Source: Methylophaga sp.
Lineage (GTDB): Bacteria > Pseudomonadota > Gammaproteobacteria > Nitrosococcales > Methylophagaceae
Assembly: GCA_014762585.1 (NCBI GenBank)
Contig: JABURN010000115.1
Coordinates: 1-6,883, forward strand
Length of the DNA: 6,883 nt
Direction: 5' to 3'
Shown: positions 1 through 6,442 of the stretch, in pieces
How the letters are laid out: each line of letters opens with the position of its first letter
Position numbering within the stretch: position 1 is the stretch's first letter
The notes under the pieces: model-generated
The model's database searches: none
What the model saw: the letters and a program-made list of their open reading frames with translations, nothing else
What the model was told of the DNA's origin: nothing
Translations under genes and position numbers: made by a program

Positions 1-634
1 CGATTGCAGCAATGGGATCATCCGTTTTGCTCTGCAACATGGCCTTGGCGTGCAATGGAATATCCGGGCGGCTCCAGGCTTCTGTCGCCGGCGACAAATC
101 ATCGGTATTGGTCTCACCCGGTACTTTGAATACGGTTAGGGTGATTTTATCTTCCAGCTTGGGCCGTGAGGTAAACCACTCGGCTTCAGCCCAGGATTGC
201 AGCACACGCTTGGCATATTCGTTGGTTTCAGCCTTTTCCACCACGTCATGGTAGGCGTCATAGACCATCAGGGTTTTGCACAGCGCTTTTTCAGCGGCTG
301 GCGCAGTTTCCTCAATGTCCAGCAGTTCAATAAGCGACTGAACATTATAGCCACCCATCATGGTACCCAGCAGTTCGGTAGCACGGACCGGCGTTATCAA
401 ATCGCATTTTGTATTGCCTTTGGCAATGTCGGTCAGAAAACCGGCTTTGACGTAGGCAGACTGATCGACACCGGGCGGGACACGGTGGATCAACAGTTCC
501 AGCAAGGCTTCGCTGTTTTCATCACCGGCTTTGAGTGCTTCGACCAGGGTAGAAACCTGTTCCGCATCAAGTGGTAATGGTGGCAGCCCTTGCTGGGCAC
601 GTTCTTCAACATGAGATTGATATTCAGTCAGCAC
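1..634 (-). CDS. acnB: Aconitate hydratase B, N-terminal part (cut by left edge)
   Basis: Aconitase B interconverts citrate and isocitrate in the cytoplasmic TCA cycle using a [4Fe-4S] cluster; the family is about 860 residues, so roughly a quarter is visible. I translated the reverse strand by hand. It opens MLTEYQSHVEERAQQGLPPL, then shows HRVPPGVDQSAYVKAGFL, ATELLGTMMGGYN, EYAKRVLQSWAEAEWF and TVFKVPGETNTDDLSPA, all blocks that match E. coli AcnB nearly in register. These cover the N-terminal HEAT-like helical domain (about residues 1-155) and the start of the swivel domain 4. The cluster-binding cysteines lie beyond the edge. The start is a GTG at 634-632: an in-frame TGA sits at 643-641, leaving no room for an earlier start, and a strong ribosome site lies at the right distance. 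The last complete codon ends at position 2. The gene is divergent from purB. The identification is firm; cluster residues cannot be checked. Confidence 0.96.
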   Translation of the reverse strand, partial: MLTEYQSHVEERAQQGLPPLPLDAEQVSTLVEALKAGDENSEALLELLIHRVPPGVDQSAYVKAGFLTDIAKGNTKCDLITPVRATELLGTMMGGYNVQSLIELLDIEETAPAAEKALCKTLMVYDAYHDVVEKAETNEYAKRVLQSWAEAEWFTSRPKLEDKITLTVFKVPGETNTDDLSPATEAWSRPDIPLHAKAMLQSKTDDPIAAI

Positions 635-640
635 AGATAG

Positions 641-647
641 TCACCCC
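641..647 (-). promoter_or_regulatory. Ribosome binding site of acnB
   Basis: Read on the minus strand this is GGGGTGA, six bases upstream of the GTG at 634-632. Its last three bases are an in-frame TGA stop, so translation cannot begin further upstream. The site therefore fixes a GTG start for acnB although the alternative initiator is less common. Confidence 0.6.
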
Positions 648-673
648 AAAAGTTTCCTTATTCAGATGTGGGC

Positions 674-679
674 ATTTTA
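674..679 (-). promoter_or_regulatory. Possible -10 element of the acnB promoter
   Basis: On the minus strand this reads TAAAAT, five of six matches to TATAAT and about 40 bases upstream of the acnB start. The hexamer 17 bases further upstream (CGCGGT) is not a recognisable -35 and there is no TGN extension, so the call is weak. If real, it lies about 32 bases from the purB -10 on the other strand, and the two polymerase footprints would overlap. Confidence 0.25.
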
Positions 680-707
680 CCTGAAAGCATCTGGAGACCG
701 CGAACTC

Positions 708-716
708 TGATATAAT
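708..716 (+). promoter_or_regulatory. Extended -10 promoter of purB
   Basis: The sequence TGATATAAT is a full extended -10 (TGN plus a perfect TATAAT at 711-716). The region 16-18 bases upstream (around 687-694) has no clear TTGACA, which is typical of promoters that rely on the TG extension. Transcription would start near 722-725, giving a leader of about 45 nt. That leader is poor in G and contains AACTAA twice, at 732-737 and 741-746, so it should be little structured. No PurR-type operator with the ACGCAAACG half-site was seen here. Confidence 0.6.
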
Positions 717-746
717 TTCGCTCACTTTTCTAACTAATCCAACTAA

Positions 747-2135
<1,389 letters not shown>

Positions 2136-2137
2136 CT

Positions 2138-2644
2138 ATGACTGAACAGATCCCGACTACTGACAATGACACACTGTTGCGTTTCGACAGTCGGGATCAG
2201 GCTGCAAAACTCGCTCTGGAATTAATCAACCAGGCCCGCCATGAAATCTGCTTCTTCGGGCCGCTGATTGACCCGGTATTGTTTGATAATGAATCGGCCT
2301 ACGAAGCACTGAGTGAGTTTGCGCGCCGCAGTCCACGTACCCACATTCGAATTGTGGTACTGGATACACAGAAAAATGTCATCAACAGTCACCGGCTGCT
2401 GCCACTGGCGCAGAAACTGACCAGTTCCATCGAGATTCATATTGCTGCCAACAAGCATCATGACTTGCGCCAGCAATTTATGCTGGTTGATAGCCGTTCC
2501 TATCTGTTTTGCCCTGTCGCCGAGCGCTATCAGGGCCGCGCAGAATTGAATGCGCCGGCTGCAGTCAAAGAAATGCAGAAAGAGTTTGAGGAAATCTGGA
2601 ACCAGAGCAAGCCGGATATCAATTCAAGGCGGCTGAACCTATGA
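2138..2644 (+). CDS. Small protein with degenerate phospholipase D-like fold, function unknown
   Basis: A 168-residue protein with no signal peptide or membrane segment, so probably cytoplasmic. Its pattern resembles one half of a phospholipase D-like module: helix (ALELINQARHEI, 26-37), strand plus loop (CFFGPLIDPVLFD, 38-50), helix, strand (THIRIVVLD, 68-76), then NSHRLLPLAQKL (83-94), IEIHIA (98-103) and QQFMLVDSRSYLF (112-124). The place where the catalytic HxKxxxxD would fall reads R111, Q113 and D118, so His and Lys are absent and enzyme activity is unlikely. I believe related conserved proteins of unknown function occur in other gammaproteobacteria (a DUF7931-type domain), but this is from memory. 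Its ATG lies two bases after the purB stop with no clear Shine-Dalgarno, so translation is probably coupled to purB. Its own stop overlaps the next start by ATGA. The gene is real; the function is open. Confidence 0.85.
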   Translation: MTEQIPTTDNDTLLRFDSRDQAAKLALELINQARHEICFFGPLIDPVLFDNESAYEALSEFARRSPRTHIRIVVLDTQKNVINSHRLLPLAQKLTSSIEIHIAANKHHDLRQQFMLVDSRSYLFCPVAERYQGRAELNAPAAVKEMQKEFEEIWNQSKPDINSRRLNL

Positions 2645-3432
2645 GAATCTGCCTGTTCCTGTGCACGCTGCTGCTATCAGCATCGGTCTTTGCCGAGGCG
2701 CAGATTCACACTATCACGCTAAAACATCGCCTGGCATCAGAAGTACTGTCACAGGTCGAAGCTTTTCTGCCTGAAAATGCCACTGTCCGCGCTTACGACA
2801 ACATGCTGATTCTGAAGTCAGACCGCGCCACTCTGGCAAATGTGCAGCAGATCCTGGAAAAACTGGATAAGCCGCAGCAGAGTCTGATTGTCACCGTGAC
2901 CCGCAGTAGTGAGGATTTGTCACGACAGCGCGGAGCCAGTGATCAGCTTGAGATTGAAGCCGGTGAAGATATCAATGCCTCGGTTGGCATCAATCGCTGG
3001 TCAACCCGGAGCCGTGATGAACGTGATCAACAGTACCGGGCACGAACTATCAGCGGTCAGCCAGTCTCAATTTCTCTGGGCGAAGATATCCCCCAACAGC
3101 AACAACTGGTATTTATCGGTCCGCGCGGTGTCGCGGTCGCCAATGAAACCCGCTATATCAGTACCGACAACGGTTTCCAGGCTGTACCCACGCTGTTGCC
3201 CGACGGTCAGGTCAGGGTTGAAATACATCCTTTCTTCAGTAAGCTGTCGCGCGTTGATGGCGATATCCGCAGCAGTGAGGTCATTACCACCGTAGTCGGT
3301 GAAACCGGCGAATGGCTGGAAATCGGCCGTATCACCGAAAATGCGGAGCGTCAGCGTGATGGCATCACCCGCTACCGCAGCCACGCTGAACAGAATCAAA
3401 TTTTGTATCTGAAAATCGAATTATCCAATTAA
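2641..3432 (+). CDS. Exported secretin-related protein (N-domain plus partial secretin-like domain)
   Basis: A 263-residue protein opening with a Sec signal peptide: basic start (MRI), a hydrophobic run to residue 17 and a likely cut after VFA (16-18), so probably periplasmic. Residues 21-80 look like a secretin N-domain (N1/NolW or STN type): ITLKHRLASEVLSQVEAFL, then a strand NMLILKS, and ANVQQILEKLDKPQQ before a strand SLIVTVT. Residues 90-135 are rich in Arg, Gln and Asp and may be a linker. Residues 138-262 resemble the strands of a secretin core (SGQPVSISL, PDGQVRVEIHPFFS, SEVITTVVGETGEWLEIGRI, ending QILYLKIEL). True secretins are usually more than 400 residues and have an outer-membrane gate, for which there is no room, so pore formation is doubtful. 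The ATG overlaps the preceding stop as ATGA; AAGG sits at 2626-2629. No pilus or secretion genes are nearby. Substrate and partners are unknown. Confidence 0.82.
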   Translation: MRICLFLCTLLLSASVFAEAQIHTITLKHRLASEVLSQVEAFLPENATVRAYDNMLILKSDRATLANVQQILEKLDKPQQSLIVTVTRSSEDLSRQRGASDQLEIEAGEDINASVGINRWSTRSRDERDQQYRARTISGQPVSISLGEDIPQQQQLVFIGPRGVAVANETRYISTDNGFQAVPTLLPDGQVRVEIHPFFSKLSRVDGDIRSSEVITTVVGETGEWLEIGRITENAERQRDGITRYRSHAEQNQILYLKIELSN

Positions 3433-3444
3433 GCAAGAGCCAAT

Positions 3445-4065
3445 ATGAACGTGAAAGAAGCGATCGTCAGCCGACGGTCTGTGAAACATTACGACCCTGA
3501 ACATGAAATGACGGATGCGGAAGTTCAGGAACTGATGGAGCATGCGATCCTGTCGCCTACCGCCTTCAATCTGCAGCACTGGCGTTTCGTCAATGTGGTC
3601 GACAAGGACAAACGTGAGCAAATTAAAATTGCCAGCTGGGGCCAGTCTCAGGTGAGTGATGCTTCCATGCTGCTGGTGCTGTGCGCCGATTTGAATGCCT
3701 GGGAGAAGGACCCGCAACGTTACTGGCGCAATGCGCCCAAGGAAGTGCAGGACTTCATGCTGCCGGCCATTGAGAATTACTACACCAACCATCATCAGGG
3801 CATGCGTGACGAATGCATCCGCTCCGCCGGTATCGCAGCAACCAGCATCATGCTGATGGCAAAAGAGATGGGCTATGACAGCTGTCCGATGGATGGTTTC
3901 GATTTCGATAAAGTCGCCCGCATCATCAACCTGCCACATGATCACATTATCGTGATGATGATAACCATCGGTAAGAAAATTCAGGATGCCAAACCACGGG
4001 CGGGTCAATTGCCGCTGGAAGAAGTCCTGTTCACTGATGCTTTTCCCGGCAAGGGAAGCAACTAG
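3445..4065 (+). CDS. Nitroreductase-family FMN-dependent oxidoreductase
   Basis: A 206-residue cytoplasmic flavoprotein of the nitroreductase superfamily, which usually forms dimers and uses NAD(P)H to reduce nitro compounds, quinones or flavins. The family marks are the FMN phosphate-binding SRRSVK near the start (Arg10, Arg11, Ser12), SPTAFNLQHWRF (37-48) for the usual S-x-x-N-x-Q-P-W block, and CPMDGFD (147-153) for the late conserved G-F-D turn. The Pro common before Trp is His here (QHW). The C-terminal part IGKKIQDAKPRAGQLPLEEV is the usual tail. The physiological substrate cannot be read from the sequence. It starts 12 bases after the previous stop with a modest AAGAG at 3435-3439, so it is probably the last gene of the purB unit. 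Its TAG overlaps the TAG of the convergent cyclase gene within CTAG. Confidence 0.92.
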   Translation: MNVKEAIVSRRSVKHYDPEHEMTDAEVQELMEHAILSPTAFNLQHWRFVNVVDKDKREQIKIASWGQSQVSDASMLLVLCADLNAWEKDPQRYWRNAPKEVQDFMLPAIENYYTNHHQGMRDECIRSAGIAATSIMLMAKEMGYDSCPMDGFDFDKVARIINLPHDHIIVMMITIGKKIQDAKPRAGQLPLEEVLFTDAFPGKGSN

Positions 4066-5099
4066 ATAATCGGCGGGGGCGCTTCTGAGACGCAGTTGCG
4101 CCCTTTCCGCTTGGACATATACAAGGCGCGATCGGCACGCTGCATGAAGCTTTCGACACCTTCAGTCGGCACATAGCGGGCGACGCCGAAGGAAATTGTG
4201 ATCTGACCGAGTGATTCGTGAGTGTCTTTACGCTGAATACGTTTGGATGCGATTTCCTGGCGGATATTATCCGCCACTGTTTTGGCGTTCTGGAGGCTGG
4301 TATTCAGCAGAATAATTGAGAATTCTTCACCACCGTAACGGGCTACCAGATCACGACCTTTAACACTGTCCCTCAGTGAGTTGGCAATCACCTTCAGCAC
4401 TTGGTCACCGACCAGATGACCATGTTGATCGTTGATATCCTTGAAGTTATCCAGATCACAGAACAACAGACAGACATCCAGGCCGCTGCTGTCAGCATCC
4501 TCAGTGACTTTTGTCACCAGATCATCGAAAGCTTTGCGGTTAGCGAGCCCGGTTAATGTATCTGTCTTAGCCTCGCGCTTGGTGACTTCCAGCTCTTTTT
4601 TGAGCTTATTCACCTCTATCATGGCTGTATTCAATCTCTCGGTGAGCAATTCACCATTATTGATAGCCATACGCGTTTCAGTCAGAATCTCATCCACGAG
4701 TTCGTGAATCTGATCTGAGGTCATTTCGCGGTTAACTTTGCCCAGCAGTACATTCAGGTGTTGATTGACCTTGTCGTTGTGCGCCACGCTGCTGCATACG
4801 AAATTGACCACTTCACGCAGCAGACGAGCCAGTTCCAGGCGCAGTTCAATCACTTCCTGCCGATCTTTTTCCAAATTGAAAAACTGATCATGCAGTGCCT
4901 TGCACTGCGCCTGGCTGAGCTCTGGGTTCACCGCCAGCATAGACTGGATTTGCTCGGATAATTTGGCATTAGCACCGGACACATGCTCATACCACACAGC
5001 GTAATTATCAGGTGTCATCGGCACGCCGTGCTTTCGCATCAGCGGCAATGCCAGCCGCATATATTCGGCGGCTTTATCTGATAATTCGTTGTATTCCAT
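4062..5099 (-). CDS. Soluble diguanylate cyclase (GGDEF domain)
   Basis: The GGDEF domain makes cyclic di-GMP from two GTP. The 345-residue protein has no signal or membrane segment. Residues 1-120 are helical and not a named sensor (it contains MRKHGVPMTPDNYAVWYEHVSG-like sequence at 21-42), and residues 140-176 look like a coiled coil leading into the catalytic domain. That domain spans about 177-340: DTLTGLANRKAF (180-191), metal-site CDLDNFKDIND (214-224), the active-site loop RYGGEEF (254-260) and ISFGVA (302-307). All catalytic marks are present, so it should be active. The product-inhibition I-site, RxxD in most enzymes, reads Lys247-Gly-Arg-Asp250 here. No EAL or HD-GYP domain is present. 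It lies 22 nt behind argG with GAGGTAGGA at 5104-5112 before its ATG, so co-transcription is likely. Its signal is unknown, and I do not assign a symbol. Confidence 0.95.
   Translation of the reverse strand: MEYNELSDKAAEYMRLALPLMRKHGVPMTPDNYAVWYEHVSGANAKLSEQIQSMLAVNPELSQAQCKALHDQFFNLEKDRQEVIELRLELARLLREVVNFVCSSVAHNDKVNQHLNVLLGKVNREMTSDQIHELVDEILTETRMAINNGELLTERLNTAMIEVNKLKKELEVTKREAKTDTLTGLANRKAFDDLVTKVTEDADSSGLDVCLLFCDLDNFKDINDQHGHLVGDQVLKVIANSLRDSVKGRDLVARYGGEEFSIILLNTSLQNAKTVADNIRQEIASKRIQRKDTHESLGQITISFGVARYVPTEGVESFMQRADRALYMSKRKGRNCVSEAPPPII
4077..4103 (+). terminator. Candidate terminator hairpin for the purB unit, inside the convergent gene
   Basis: Read on the plus strand, GGGCGC (4077-4082) pairs with GCGCCC (4098-4103). 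An inner CTG (4085-4087) pairs with CAG (4093-4095) across a symmetric TT/TT internal loop, and the terminal loop is AGACG. Only TTT follows (4104-4106), so an intrinsic terminator would be weak, but the hairpin sits 11 bases after the nitroreductase stop. On the minus strand no T run follows, so it would not work for the cyclase transcript. The bases also encode the cyclase C-terminus, so the symmetry may be chance. Confidence 0.35.
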
Positions 5100-5103
5100 C
5101 CAG

Positions 5104-5112
5104 TCCTACCTC
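5104..5112 (-). promoter_or_regulatory. Ribosome binding site of the diguanylate cyclase
   Basis: On the minus strand this reads GAGGTAGGA, with its AGGA four bases and its GAGG nine bases before the ATG at 5099. The purine-rich stretch lies in the 22-nt gap behind argG and supports this start. A GATC at 5113-5116 lies directly next to it. Confidence 0.5.
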
Positions 5113-5121
5113 GATCCTAAA

Positions 5122-6333
5122 TTAACGTTTCTTGTTGCCGGCGATTTTAAGGCGCAGGGCATTCAGTTTAATGAAGCCTTCGGCGTCTTTTTGATCATAA
5201 GCACCGGCATCATCTTCAAAGGTCGCAATTGATTCGTCGAACAGGCTGTCTGTTTCAGAAGCTCGGCCAACCACGATCACATTACCCTTGTAGAGCTTGA
5301 CTCTGACGACACCGTTTACGGTTTTTTGCGACTCATCAATCATTGACTGCATCATCACCCGTTCCGGTGCCCACCAGTATCCGTTGTAAATCATCTGGGC
5401 ATATCGTGGCATCAGTTCATCTTTCAGGTGAGCGACTTCACGGTCCAGCGTCAGCGATTCAATCGCGCGGTGCGCTTTCAGCATCACCGTACCGGCCGGC
5501 GTTTCATAACAGCCGCGGGATTTCATACCGACATAACGGTTTTCGACGATATCCAGACGGCCGATACCATTGTCACCGGCGACTTTATTCAGATAGCTCA
5601 TCACGGTAGCCGGTGTCATCCGTTCCCCGTCGATGGCGACGATATCACCCTGCTCATAGGTCAGTTCCAGATACGTCGGCTCATCCGGTGCATTTTCCGG
5701 TGATACCGACCAGCGCCACATGGATTCTTCCGGTTCGGCCCATGGATCTTCCAGAATGCCGCCCTCATAAGAGATATGCAGCAGGTTAGCATCCATCGAA
5801 TATGGCGATTTCTTGCCCTGCTTCATTTCCACCGGTATGCCATGCTGTTCTGCATAATCCAGCAGTTTCTGACGCGACAGCAGATCCCATTCACGCCAAG
5901 GGGCAATGACTTTGATGCCAGGCTTCAGCGCATAGGCACCCAATTCGAAACGCACCTGGTCATTACCTTTACCGGTGGCACCGTGAGAGACGGCTTCGGC
6001 GCCTGTTTCGTTGGCGATCTCTACCAGCCGTTTGGCAATCAAAGGCCGGGCAATGGAAGTACCCAGCAGGTACTCACCTTCGTAAATGGCATTGGCACGG
6101 AACATCGGAAAAACATAATCGCGGGCGAATTCTTCACGCAGGTCTTCAATAAAGATTTCCTTGATGCCCAGCGACTTTGCCTTGGCACGGGCCGGCTCGA
6201 CTTCTTCACCTTGTCCCAGATCGGCAGTAAAGGTCACCACCTCGGCGTCATATTTATCCTGCAGCCATTTCAAAATAACTGAAGTATCAAGGCCTCCTGA
6301 GTAGGCCAGCACGACTTTATTAATCTTAGACAT
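5122..6333 (-). CDS. argG: Argininosuccinate synthase
   Basis: ArgG joins citrulline and aspartate with ATP to make argininosuccinate, the next-to-last step of arginine synthesis, in the cytoplasm. From the ATG at 6333 it has 403 residues, the usual size of the shorter (Pseudomonas-like) family. The N-type ATP-pyrophosphatase loop AYSGGLDTS is at residues 10-18. The second signature [13 protein letters not shown] is at 118-130. [37 protein letters not shown] and [13 protein letters not shown], which line the citrulline and aspartate sites, are intact. Start choice: the ATG gives [14 protein letters not shown], matching relatives in length, but an in-frame TTG two codons upstream (6339-6337) lies seven bases from AGGA whereas the ATG lies thirteen, so a TTG start (405 residues) is possible. 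The gene follows dam on the same strand and precedes the cyclase by 22 nt. Confidence 0.97.
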   Translation of the reverse strand: MSKINKVVLAYSGGLDTSVILKWLQDKYDAEVVTFTADLGQGEEVEPARAKAKSLGIKEIFIEDLREEFARDYVFPMFRANAIYEGEYLLGTSIARPLIAKRLVEIANETGAEAVSHGATGKGNDQVRFELGAYALKPGIKVIAPWREWDLLSRQKLLDYAEQHGIPVEMKQGKKSPYSMDANLLHISYEGGILEDPWAEPEESMWRWSVSPENAPDEPTYLELTYEQGDIVAIDGERMTPATVMSYLNKVAGDNGIGRLDIVENRYVGMKSRGCYETPAGTVMLKAHRAIESLTLDREVAHLKDELMPRYAQMIYNGYWWAPERVMMQSMIDESQKTVNGVVRVKLYKGNVIVVGRASETDSLFDESIATFEDDAGAYDQKDAEGFIKLNALRLKIAGNKKR

Positions 6334-6345
6334 GGGCAAAAATGA

Positions 6346-6349
6346 TTCC
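6346..6349 (-). promoter_or_regulatory. Ribosome binding site of argG (bears on start choice)
   Basis: On the minus strand AGGA lies seven bases before the TTG at 6339 and thirteen bases before the ATG at 6333. The distance favours TTG; family alignment favours ATG. No other purine-rich stretch lies between. Confidence 0.4.
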
Positions 6350-6411
6350 TGTAAATTGAGGCCCGGCTACCCTTTTCCTGTAACCACAGTTAGCGGTCAA
6401 CCGGCGCGTTT

Positions 6412-6429
6412 CTTGAATTAAAAATGAGG
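6412..6429 (-). promoter_or_regulatory. Possible ARG box (ArgR operator) in the argG leader
   Basis: The imperfect palindrome reads CCTCATTTTTAATTCAAG on the minus strand. Against the enteric ARG box (TGAAT-4-ATTCA core) the ATTCA half is perfect, the other half matches three of five, and the four central bases are all A or T. It would lie around the predicted transcription start, a sensible place for an arginine repressor site. ARG boxes usually come in pairs and I see no good second copy, so this is tentative. Confidence 0.25.
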
Positions 6430-6433
6430 CGCT

Positions 6434-6442
6434 ATTGTATCA
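6434..6442 (-). promoter_or_regulatory. Candidate extended -10 promoter of argG overlapping the dam stop codon
   Basis: On the minus strand this reads TGATACAAT: TACAAT (6439-6434) matches TATAAT at five of six, and the TGN extension is exactly the TGA stop of the upstream methylase gene. No good -35 lies 16-18 bases upstream. Transcription would begin near 6427, giving a leader of about 90-95 nt before argG. I saw no intrinsic terminator between dam and argG, so read-through from dam may also feed argG. Confidence 0.4.

Noticed and set aside
197..577. Plus-strand open frames across the acnB region
   Set aside because: The minus-strand acnB reading matches the family from end to end, so these plus-strand frames are shadows.
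2650..2664. Possible lipoprotein signal (LFLC, cysteine at residue 8) in the secretin-like protein
   Set aside because: The cysteine is too close to the N-terminus for a lipobox; the hydrophobic core continues past it to a standard VFA cleavage site at residue 18.
4039..4059. Imperfect hairpin as a terminator for the cyclase transcript
   Set aside because: It needs a two-base bulge and no T run follows it on the minus strand.
5113..5116. GATC beside the cyclase ribosome site as a Dam-controlled switch
   Set aside because: A single GATC is expected by chance at this density, others occur inside the genes, and it is not in a recognisable promoter.
5343..6282. Several plus-strand open frames across argG, up to 168 codons
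   Set aside because: They sit opposite argG in its coding sequence and show no family resemblance or start signals.
6395..6400. TTGACC on the minus strand as a -35 for argG
   Set aside because: The hexamers 16-18 bases downstream are purine-rich (such as GAAAAG) with no similarity to TATAAT.
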